Part shown: piece by piece, positions 1-7,012 of the stretch
Layout: the number at the start of each line of letters is the position of its first letter
Numbering within the stretch: position 1 is the stretch's first letter
From: Nocardioides sp. Soil805
Lineage (GTDB): Bacteria > Actinomycetota > Actinomycetes > Propionibacteriales > Nocardioidaceae
Length of the DNA stretch: 64,000 nt
NCBI RefSeq assembly: GCF_001429625.1
Contig: NZ_LMSU01000003.1
Span: forward strand, 233,148 to 297,147
Direction: 5' to 3'
Notes under the pieces: model-generated
Databases searched by the model: none
What the model saw: only the letters and a program-made list of their open reading frames with translations
Told to the model about the DNA's origin: nothing
Position numbers and translations under genes: made by a program

Positions 1-1194
1 CCGAAGACGTTCGCGGGTGAGGGGTCGCCGGCGATCGACGAGTTCTGCGTCCCGGAGTTCGCGACCATGCTCGGTCGCACCAACGACTCCGCGGGGCACT
101 TCCTGTCGCAGTGCGTCGAGCTGGCCTATCGCCTCCCCAAGCTGTGGGGTGCGGTGCAGGGCGGTCTGGTTGCGGGGTGGCGGGCGCGGCTGGTCGCGGA
201 CACCACTATCGACCTGTCGTTGGAAGCGGCGACGTATGTCGATGGGCAGGTGTTTTGGTGCGCCTCCCGGTTGACGCCCGCGCAGCTGGCTCGGGTGGTG
301 GACGAGGCTCGGGTGCGGTTCATGCCCGATCAGGTGGCTGATGCCCTGGAGAAGAGTGCGGACAAGCGGCACGTCACCTTCGACACCGAGCAGGCGTCCT
401 ACGACGGCACGATGGGGCTGGAGGCGAGCCTGGAGATACCCGACGCGCTCGCTCTGGCGGCTGCGGTGAAGTCGGGTGCCGAGCACCTGGCGAAGCTGGG
501 GTCAACCGACACCGTCGATGGACGTCGGGCGACCGCGCTCGGCGACCTGGCGCGGACCCAGCTCACCCTCGGCTTCGACGAGAACGACGCCGAGACGTCA
601 CCGGTTGCGACTGGCTCCTCCGCCCCGGCAACCCAGGTCGTGCTCCACGCGCACCTGTCCGCCGACGCCATCACCCACCACGACCTGACGACAGCCGGGA
701 CCGGCCAGGAGCTGGTCGGGCGGATCGAGCAGGCCAGCCAGCGGCTGCTGTCGGTCGAGCAGATCCGGGCCTGGTGCGGCCGCCCCGACGTGGCCGTGGT
801 CGTCAAGCCGGTCATCGACCTGCGCGAACGCCTCGAGTGCCGCGGCTATGAGCCCACTGAGAAGATCCGTGAGCACGTGATCGTCCGCGACGGGACGTGT
901 GTGTTCCCGTGGTGCGGACGCAACGCGAGGCGCTGCGACCTCGACCACGTCGTGGCCTACGACCACGACCATCCCGAGCAGGGCGGCCGGACCAGCACCG
1001 ACAACCTCGCCGCCCTGTGCCGCCGGCACCACCGGTTGAAGACCCACGGCCGGTGGCGCTATGAGATGACGGACCCGGGTGTCTTCACCTGGACGAGTCC
1101 GTTGGGGTACACGTACCTGCGCGACCACACCGGCAGCCGACCCCTCGGCCGCGCCTGGCCCGACCGCGGCACCGCCAACCCGCCCGACCTGTAG
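1..1194 (+). CDS. DUF222 / HNH endonuclease domain protein, 5'-truncated by the window edge
   Basis: The reading frame is open from base 1, so the true start lies upstream; the first internal ATG is at 67. The visible N-terminal part is the helical, alanine/arginine-rich DUF222 region. The C-terminal part is an HNH nuclease fold: a CVFPWC cysteine pair at about 278-283 (counted from the ATG at 67), a DLDHV histidine core, an N residue in the TDNLAALC segment and a CRRHH element. The family is present in many copies in actinobacterial genomes and is thought to be a nuclease, often linked to mobile or selfish DNA; its biological role is not established. No mobile-element ends are visible. A hairpin lies 15 bp after the stop. 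The family call is secure; activity is inferred. Confidence 0.9.
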   Translation, partial: PKTFAGEGSPAIDEFCVPEFATMLGRTNDSAGHFLSQCVELAYRLPKLWGAVQGGLVAGWRARLVADTTIDLSLEAATYVDGQVFWCASRLTPAQLARVVDEARVRFMPDQVADALEKSADKRHVTFDTEQASYDGTMGLEASLEIPDALALAAAVKSGAEHLAKLGSTDTVDGRRATALGDLARTQLTLGFDENDAETSPVATGSSAPATQVVLHAHLSADAITHHDLTTAGTGQELVGRIEQASQRLLSVEQIRAWCGRPDVAVVVKPVIDLRERLECRGYEPTEKIREHVIVRDGTCVFPWCGRNARRCDLDHVVAYDHDHPEQGGRTSTDNLAALCRRHHRLKTHGRWRYEMTDPGVFTWTSPLGYTYLRDHTGSRPLGRAWPDRGTANPPDL

Positions 1195-1208
1195 CCACCA
1201 TGCCCCGC

Positions 1209-1236
1209 ACCCCGCCCCAGCACCACCCGGCGGGGT
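1209..1236 (+). terminator. Hairpin after the HNH gene
   Basis: Perfect 8-bp arms (ACCCCGCC and GGCGGGGT) flank a 12-nt loop, 14 bp after the HNH stop codon. No T-run follows, which is usual for high-GC actinobacteria. The rest of the 292-bp gap up to 1486 shows nothing I can name. Confidence 0.45.
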
Positions 1237-1486
1237 CACAGGCACGTCCGGACGGTGCCGACGACCGCCCGTCGGGGCTTCGCGCGGCAATGGTCCTGCC
1301 GATCGGTGGAACGCTCGGGCCGACGAGCGGGCGAGCTACTCGTCAGGCGAGCGCGCCGCGTCCATGGCCGGCCCGGCCCCTCCGTCCGGACACGGGACGA
1401 CGTGAGCATCGGCGTCCCCTCGGGCCGGACGCAGCCACCTCGGGATCCCGGCACGCCTTCGCGCACGGCCCGGCTATCGTCGCCGC

Positions 1487-2098
1487 GTGCCCGATCACCA
1501 ACGCATCCTCGTGGTCAGCACCACGGCGAGCGAGGCGGAGCTGCGGGGCATCCGTGGCGACCTGGGCCGCGACCCCGTGGTCCTCACTGCGCCGACCGCC
1601 GAGGCCAAGCGAGTGGTGCACGTCCTCGAGGTCGAGCCCCGGGTGGAGATGCTCCTGGCGCAGGTGAGCTACCCCGACGCCGGCCGCGGTCACCGCCTGG
1701 ACGAGCTGGTGAGGCGCCACGCCCTGCGCGACCGGTTCCGCGACCTCGTGGTGGTGACGGACCCGGCGACCGCGACGTTGCTCCTCCGCGTCCTGGCCCC
1801 CGACCAGCTGCCGAACGGGGGTGCGGTGACGGTGGTGGGGCTCGCACGCGGGAGTCGCCCGGTCGCCGTACGACGTGCGCTCGCGGTCGGTCTCGTGCTG
1901 GGTGCGGCGGCAGGTGTGGCGGAGCCGCGCGCGGCGATCGCTGCGCTGCCGGGCTCGGTGGCACTGGCCGGGCTCGCCCTGCTGCTCGTGCTGCCCTGGC
2001 GACACCTGGGTCGCGAGCTCCTGCTCGCGTCGGCCGTCGCCGGTGCGGTGGTCCTCGCCGTCGTCGCGGGCACGGCCCGCTTTCCCGGCAGCTGGTGA
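1487..2098 (+). CDS. Uncharacterised protein with C-terminal membrane segments
   Basis: I do not recognise the family. The 203-residue product has a soluble N-terminal half of about 120 residues with alternating beta/alpha character (RILVVSTTAS at the start, DLVVVTDPAT in the middle), which resembles a Rossmann-like or universal-stress-like fold. Two or three hydrophobic segments follow (about 130-150, 152-170 and 176-196). A TATCGT hexamer ends 6 nt before the GTG, so a leaderless start at 1487 is plausible and no Shine-Dalgarno sequence is needed. No operon partner is obvious: the neighbour upstream is the HNH gene and the one downstream faces the other way. Codon use is like the rest of the window. 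Confidence 0.6.
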   Translation: MPDHQRILVVSTTASEAELRGIRGDLGRDPVVLTAPTAEAKRVVHVLEVEPRVEMLLAQVSYPDAGRGHRLDELVRRHALRDRFRDLVVVTDPATATLLLRVLAPDQLPNGGAVTVVGLARGSRPVAVRRALAVGLVLGAAAGVAEPRAAIAALPGSVALAGLALLLVLPWRHLGRELLLASAVAGAVVLAVVAGTARFPGSW

Positions 2099-2138
2099 CC
2101 ACCGGTCGGCACGCGACGCGCGCGTGCGCCGAGCGAGG

Positions 2139-2399
2139 TCAGGAGTAGCGGTGGCTCTTGGCCGCGTGCCCGGCCTCGCGGGTGCACGTGCGACCGCTCA
2201 TGTTGCGGTGCCCGCACAGGGCCTCGTCGGTGGCCGGGGGCGCGTCGGTCGACCCGGTCGCCTCAGAAGGGCGAGGCGCGGCGGGGGCCACGGGCGCGGC
2301 CTTCCTGGTCGGCGCGGAACCCGCGGTCGACGACGCACGCTTGGCGTTGGCGGCGAACTTGGCCTCACGCATCGCGCGGAGGTTGTCCATCTTGCTCAT
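2139..2399 (-). CDS. Small hypothetical protein with C-terminal Cys/His motif
   Basis: The 86-residue product has a basic N-terminus (MSKMDNLRAMREAKFAANAK), a Pro/Ala/Ser-rich linker (about 23-57), and a compact C-terminal segment CGHRNMSGRTCTREAGH ending in KSHRYS. The spaced C-x-H ... C ... H residues could bind a metal, but no known zinc-finger spacing fits exactly. I regard it as real because the two ends look constrained while the middle is low-complexity, and because it fills the gap between two genes. Function unknown. It is transcribed away from dapA, across the tandem-repeat region at 2482-2541. Confidence 0.55.
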   Translation of the reverse strand: MSKMDNLRAMREAKFAANAKRASSTAGSAPTRKAAPVAPAAPRPSEATGSTDAPPATDEALCGHRNMSGRTCTREAGHAAKSHRYS

Positions 2400-2481
2400 C
2401 GGGAGATCACGTCACGACCATAGGCGTCGGCTCCGACAACGGTGGTGGGGACACCCCCAGGGCGTTCGTCGTGTCCGCCAC

Positions 2482-2541
2482 ACCGGGCGCGAGACCAGGC
2501 ACGAGACCGGGCACGAGACCGGGCACGACACCGGGCACGAG
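2482..2541. repeat. Five tandem copies of a 12-bp repeat
   Basis: The unit ACCGGGCACGAG is repeated five times head to tail, with single-base changes in copies 1, 2 and 4. It lies between the start of the small minus-strand gene (2399) and dapA (2619). It is too short and too contiguous to be CRISPR. It could be a variable-number tandem repeat. Confidence 0.85.
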
Positions 2542-2606
2542 ACGAGCGACCTGACGAGGGGAGTGACGAGGGAGTGGCGAGGGACGGGAGGGGGTCACCT
2601 TCGCGG

Positions 2607-2612
2607 TAGCCT
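2607..2612 (+). promoter_or_regulatory. -10 element of a leaderless dapA promoter
   Basis: TAGCCT fits the actinobacterial TANNNT -10 consensus and ends 6 nt before the dapA ATG, so transcription should begin at or next to the A of the start codon. No Shine-Dalgarno sequence is present upstream of the ATG. Confidence 0.55.
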
Positions 2613-2618
2613 GACCCC

Positions 2619-3509
2619 ATGACCTCCGCAGCACCGTTCGGGCGCCTGTTGACCGCGATGGCGACGGCGTTCACCGACGACGGGGAGGTCGACCTGGAGG
2701 CCACGGCCGCGATCGCCGTCCACCTCCTCGACCACGGTCACGACGGCGTCGTCGTCAGCGGCACCACCGGCGAGTCGCCGACCACCACGGTGGCCGAGGA
2801 CGGCCGGATCCTGCAGGCGGTCAAAGACGCGGTCGGCGACCGCGGCACCGTGGTCGCCGGGGTCGGGACCAACGCGACCGCCCACTCCGTCGAGCTGGCC
2901 GAGCAGGCCGCGAAGATCGGCGTCGACGGCGTCCTGCTCGTGACGCCCTACTACAACAAGCCAAGCCAGGCCGGGGTGCTCCAGCACTTCCGCACGGTCG
3001 CCGGCGTCAGCGACCTCCCGGTGATGCTCTACGACGTGCCGCCGCGCACGGTCACCACGATCGCCCTCGAGACGTACGCCGCCCTGCGCGACCTGCCGCA
3101 CGTCGTCGCCGTCAAGGACGCCACCGGCGACCTGCCCCGCACCGTCCGGCTGCGGGAGCTCGGGTACGCCGTCTACTCGGGCGACGACTCCAACACCCTC
3201 GGCTACCTCGCGCACGGCGGGTGCGGCCTGGTCAGCGTGGTCGGCCACGTCGCCGGCGACGAGCTGAAGCGGATGATCGACGACTTCCTCGCGGGCGACC
3301 TCGACGCCGCCCGCACGACGTACGCCCGGCTCATGCCGGCCTTCGACGCCGTCATGGGCGTCCCCAACTACGGAGCAACGACCGCCAAGGCTGCCCTGCA
3401 GCTGCTCGGCGTGCTGGACAACCGCAACGTGCGCGGACCGCTCGTTGCGCTCGACGACGACGAGGTCGCGGCACTGCGTGCCGGGCTGGTCGCGTCCGAA
3501 CTGATCTGA
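2619..3509 (+). CDS. dapA: 4-hydroxy-tetrahydrodipicolinate synthase
   Basis: It condenses pyruvate with aspartate semialdehyde, the first committed step to diaminopimelate (peptidoglycan) and lysine, in the cytosol. The 296-residue (beta/alpha)8 barrel has the family length. Signature residues are visible: the Thr pair in GTTGES (49-50), Tyr112 in YYNKP, the proton-relay Tyr138 in LYDVPPRT with Arg143, and the Schiff-base Lys166 in AVKDATGD. The start follows a TANNNT box by 6 nt. The stop overlaps the Shine-Dalgarno sequence of the RNase J gene 8 bp downstream, so the two are probably co-transcribed; a dapA-RNase J pair is a common actinobacterial arrangement. Confidence 0.97.
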   Translation: MTSAAPFGRLLTAMATAFTDDGEVDLEATAAIAVHLLDHGHDGVVVSGTTGESPTTTVAEDGRILQAVKDAVGDRGTVVAGVGTNATAHSVELAEQAAKIGVDGVLLVTPYYNKPSQAGVLQHFRTVAGVSDLPVMLYDVPPRTVTTIALETYAALRDLPHVVAVKDATGDLPRTVRLRELGYAVYSGDDSNTLGYLAHGGCGLVSVVGHVAGDELKRMIDDFLAGDLDAARTTYARLMPAFDAVMGVPNYGATTAKAALQLLGVLDNRNVRGPLVALDDDEVAALRAGLVASELI

Positions 3510-3517
3510 GGAGACCC

Positions 3518-5209
3518 TTGAGCCACCCCCATCCCGAGCTGACCACCCCTGCGCCGCTGGCCGAAGGCGCACTGCGCGTCATCCCGCTCGGCGGCCTCGG
3601 CGAGGTCGGCCGCAACATGACCGTCTTCGAGTACGCCGACCGGCTGCTCATCGTCGACTGCGGCGTCCTGTTCCCCGAGGACCACCACCCCGGCGTCGAC
3701 CTGATCCTTCCCGACTTCGACTCGATCCGGGACCGCCTCGACAAGGTCGAGGCCCTGGTCCTGACCCACGGTCACGAGGACCACATCGGCGCCACGCCGT
3801 ACCTCCTGCGCGAGCGCGGCGACATCCCGCTCGTGGGCTCCGAGCTGACCCTGGCCCTGCTGGGCTCCAAGCTGCGCGAGCACCGTCTCAAGGAGACCGT
3901 GCACCACGTGGTGAAGGAGGGGGAGACCATCACGTTCGGGCCGTTCGTGCTCGAGTTCGTGGCGGTCAACCACTCCATCCCCGACGCGCTCGCGGTGGTC
4001 ATCCGCACCGGTGCCGGCGTGGTGCTGCACACCGGCGACTTCAAGATGGACCAGCTGCCGCTGGACGGCCGGATCACCGACCTCAACGAGTTCGCCCGCC
4101 TCGGCGACGAGGGCGTCGACCTGTTCATGACCGACTCGACCAACGCCGAGGTCCCGGGGTTCACGACGTCCGAGAAGGACATCGCCCCCATCCTCGACCG
4201 GGTGTTCCACAAGTCGGCGCAGCGCATCATCGTGGCCTGCTTCGCCTCGCACGTGCACCGCGTCCAGCAGGTCATCGACGCGGCGGTCGCCAACAACCGC
4301 AAGATCGCCTACGTCGGTCGCTCGATGGTCCGCAACATGGCCATCGCCAAGGACCTCGGCTACCTCCACGTGCCCGCCGGCGTGCTGGTCGACGCCAAGG
4401 AGCTCGCGGACCTGCCCCCCGAGCGCCAGGTGCTGATCTCCACCGGCTCGCAGGGTGAGCCGCTCAGCGCGCTGAGCCGCATCGCCCAGCGCAGCCACGC
4501 CTTCGTCCACCTCGAGGAGGGCGACACTGTCGTCCTGGCCAGCTCGCTGATCCCCGGCAACGAGAACGCCGTCTACCGCGTCATCAACGGCCTGTCCCGC
4601 TGGGGCGCCAACGTCGTGCACAAGGGCAACGCGCTGGTCCACGTCAGCGGCCACGCGAGCGCCGGCGAGCTCCTCTACTGCTACAACATCGTCAAGCCCC
4701 GCAACGTGCTGCCCATCCACGGCGAGATCCGCCACATGCGCGCCAACGCCGACCTGGCCGTGGCCACCGGCGTGCCGCGCGAGCGGGTCGTGATGGCCGA
4801 GGACGGCGTGGTCGTCGACCTCGTCGACGGCGTCGCGAAGATCGCCGGCAAGGTCGACTGCGGCTACGTCTTCGTCGACGGCACCACGATCGGCGACGTC
4901 TCCGAGACGTCCATGAAGGACCGCCGCATCCTCGGCGAGGAGGGCTTCATCTCGGTCATCGTCGTCGTCGACTCGGTGACCGGCAAGGTCGCCGGCGGGC
5001 CGGAGATCCACGCCCGCGGCTTCGCCGAGGACGACTCGATCTTCGACGCCATCAAGCCGGGCATCATCGACGCGATCGACAAGGCGGTCGCCGACGGGAT
5101 GGTGGACTCCTACCAGCTGCAGCAGACCGTACGTCGCGTCGTCGGCCGGTGGGTCAACAAGGCCCACCGTCGCCGTCCGATGATCATCCCGGTCGTCCTC
5201 GAGGCCTGA
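3518..5209 (+). CDS. rnj: Ribonuclease J
   Basis: RNase J is a metallo-beta-lactamase/beta-CASP nuclease with 5'-3' exonuclease and endonuclease activity, used in mRNA decay and rRNA maturation. The zinc-binding HGHEDH motif is at about 84-89 in a 563-residue product of normal length, and the beta-CASP region and C-terminal domain follow. I chose the TTG at 3518 because AGGAG (3509-3513) sits 4 nt upstream and the product then begins just before the conserved VIPLGGLGEVGRN strand. The frame stays open further upstream inside dapA, but that part is not family-like. The histidine kinase gene begins 3 nt after its stop. Confidence 0.95.
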   Translation: MSHPHPELTTPAPLAEGALRVIPLGGLGEVGRNMTVFEYADRLLIVDCGVLFPEDHHPGVDLILPDFDSIRDRLDKVEALVLTHGHEDHIGATPYLLRERGDIPLVGSELTLALLGSKLREHRLKETVHHVVKEGETITFGPFVLEFVAVNHSIPDALAVVIRTGAGVVLHTGDFKMDQLPLDGRITDLNEFARLGDEGVDLFMTDSTNAEVPGFTTSEKDIAPILDRVFHKSAQRIIVACFASHVHRVQQVIDAAVANNRKIAYVGRSMVRNMAIAKDLGYLHVPAGVLVDAKELADLPPERQVLISTGSQGEPLSALSRIAQRSHAFVHLEEGDTVVLASSLIPGNENAVYRVINGLSRWGANVVHKGNALVHVSGHASAGELLYCYNIVKPRNVLPIHGEIRHMRANADLAVATGVPRERVVMAEDGVVVDLVDGVAKIAGKVDCGYVFVDGTTIGDVSETSMKDRRILGEEGFISVIVVVDSVTGKVAGGPEIHARGFAEDDSIFDAIKPGIIDAIDKAVADGMVDSYQLQQTVRRVVGRWVNKAHRRRPMIIPVVLEA

Positions 5210-5212
5210 GCG

Positions 5213-7012
5213 GTGTCCACGGGGGCTCAACAGGTGCCGGAGGAGTCGGCGCCCGCGCCCGCGCTCCAGCGGCTCTCCGAGCTCGTCCGACGGGTCAACT
5301 CCTCCACCGACACCGCGGACGTCCTCGAGGAGATCGTCCACGGCGTCTGTGAGGTCCTCGGCTACGGCGTGGCGGCCATCGCCCGTCTCGAGGGCGACAC
5401 GCTGGTGATGACCGCGGTGGCGGGGCCGGACGACGTACGCCGCCAGGTCCTCGGGCGCCGCACGCCGGCGTCGGAGATCCTCGACGAGTTCCGCCAGGCC
5501 GACCGCTGGGGCATCCTGCGCTTCGTCCCGCACGGACGGATGGACAACGCGCGGCTCACCAACGCCTGGATCCCCGACTACGAGCCGATCGACGACCCGA
5601 TGGCCTGGCACCCGGAGGACGCGCTGTACGCGCCGCTCTACTCGGCGACCGGCAGGCTGCTGGGCAACATGGCCGTCGACCTGCCGCCCGACAGCCGCAT
5701 CCCCTCGCGGCACGAGCGCGAGCTGCTGGAGATGTTCGTCGTGCAGGCGGGGCTGGCCCTGAGCAACGCCCAGCAGCGCGAGCAGCTGGCCGAGCAGGTG
5801 CGGCTGGGGTCGACGGTCAAGGAGGTGGCCCAGGCGGGCAGCCAGCCCGGGCTGGACGCGATCCTGGCCGAGGCGTGCGAGGCCGTCCACCGGGGGCTGG
5901 AGGCGACCCAGGTCTGGATGCGCTGCTACCCGGACGAGGACATGTCCAACGGGGTGGCGGCCGGCCACCCGCGGCCCAACCCGTCCGGCGCGGGCGCGGC
6001 GAGCCTGCGTGCGGACCTCTCCTCGGTGTGGCCCAACCCCGAACCGGTGGTGGTCCACCGCGGTGACGAGACCTGCGACCGACTGCCGGCCAGCCTGCCC
6101 AAGCTGCAGGAGATGATGGCCTCCGTGGGCGCCGACAGCGTCGTCGTGGTGCCGATGGGCGTGGCCCTGGAGCTGCTCGGCTACATCGTCATCGGCTTCC
6201 CCGGCACGCGGGGGCCGCTCCAGCCCGCCGAGGTCGACGCGGTCGCCGAGATCGCCCGCGAGCTCGGACGCAGCGTGCACAGCGCCCGGCTCCTGGAGAC
6301 CGAGCAGCGGCTGGTGTCCGAGCTGCGCGAGCTCGACCGCTACAAGGGCGAGCTCATCACCACCATCAGCCACGAGCTCAAGACGCCCCTCACCACGATC
6401 ATCGGCCACGCCGAGCTGCTCGGCGAGATCCACGAGCACCGCTCGGTGGAGGCCATCGCGCGCAACGCCGAGCGCCTCAACCGGCTCGTGCAGAACCTCC
6501 TCGACTACTCCCGTGTGCAGGACCGCCTCGCCTCGGTGCGGGTGGACATCGACCTCGTGGAGGTCTGTCGCGCTGCCATCGACCTGGCGGGCATGCTCGC
6601 CGACACGGGCCGGGTGACGGTCGAGATGACGGCCTGCTGCGAGCCGGTGACGGTCCAGGGGGACCCCGAGGAGCTCTCCCTCGTCGTCGACAACCTGGTC
6701 AACAACGCCGTCAAGTACACGCGCCCGGGCGGGACCGTGCGGGTCGAGGTCGAGTGCGACCCCACGTGGCTGCGGATCGCGGTCCACGACTCCGGGCTGG
6801 GCATCTCCGAGGCCGACCAGGTGCACCTCTTCTCGGCGTTCCACCGCTCGAGCAACCCCGAGGCCCTCTCCATCCCCGGCACCGGGCTGGGGCTGGCGAT
6901 CTCGCGCCGCATCGTGGAGTCCCACGGAGGCCGGATCGAGGTCGAGTCCGTCCTGGGGCGGGGGAGCACCTTCACGCTGGCACTGCCACGCGTCCATCCT
7001 GCGGTGGCCTGA
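5213..7012 (+). CDS. Soluble GAF-domain sensor histidine kinase
   Basis: The 599-residue product has no transmembrane segment or signal peptide, so it should sense a cytosolic signal. Two GAF-like sensor domains occupy about 20-180 and 195-365. The HisKA dimerisation helix carries the phospho-acceptor His387 in TISHELKTPL, and the HATPase domain shows the N box near 494-498 (NLVNNAVKYT), the DSGLGIS G1 box and the GTGLGLA G2 box. It follows RNase J by 3 nt and is presumably co-transcribed with it. No response regulator is adjacent, so it is an orphan kinase. Its 3' end overlaps the end of the convergent cydDC gene by 41 bp; the canonical C-terminal strand (GSTFTLALP) lies within the overlap, so both frames appear real. 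The GAF ligands are unknown. Confidence 0.9.
   Translation: MSTGAQQVPEESAPAPALQRLSELVRRVNSSTDTADVLEEIVHGVCEVLGYGVAAIARLEGDTLVMTAVAGPDDVRRQVLGRRTPASEILDEFRQADRWGILRFVPHGRMDNARLTNAWIPDYEPIDDPMAWHPEDALYAPLYSATGRLLGNMAVDLPPDSRIPSRHERELLEMFVVQAGLALSNAQQREQLAEQVRLGSTVKEVAQAGSQPGLDAILAEACEAVHRGLEATQVWMRCYPDEDMSNGVAAGHPRPNPSGAGAASLRADLSSVWPNPEPVVVHRGDETCDRLPASLPKLQEMMASVGADSVVVVPMGVALELLGYIVIGFPGTRGPLQPAEVDAVAEIARELGRSVHSARLLETEQRLVSELRELDRYKGELITTISHELKTPLTTIIGHAELLGEIHEHRSVEAIARNAERLNRLVQNLLDYSRVQDRLASVRVDIDLVEVCRAAIDLAGMLADTGRVTVEMTACCEPVTVQGDPEELSLVVDNLVNNAVKYTRPGGTVRVEVECDPTWLRIAVHDSGLGISEADQVHLFSAFHRSSNPEALSIPGTGLGLAISRRIVESHGGRIEVESVLGRGSTFTLALPRVHPAVA

Noticed and set aside
1..1194. Mobile element or homing-type insertion around the HNH gene
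   Set aside because: No terminal repeats, transposase, intron or interrupted host gene is visible; DUF222/HNH genes are common as single genes in actinobacteria.
2482..2541. CRISPR array
   Set aside because: The 12-bp units are contiguous with no spacers, and there are no cas genes.
3221..3517. Longer N-terminus of RNase J
   Set aside because: The open frame upstream lies inside dapA and is Arg/Pro-rich; the TTG at 3518 has a good Shine-Dalgarno sequence and gives normal length.
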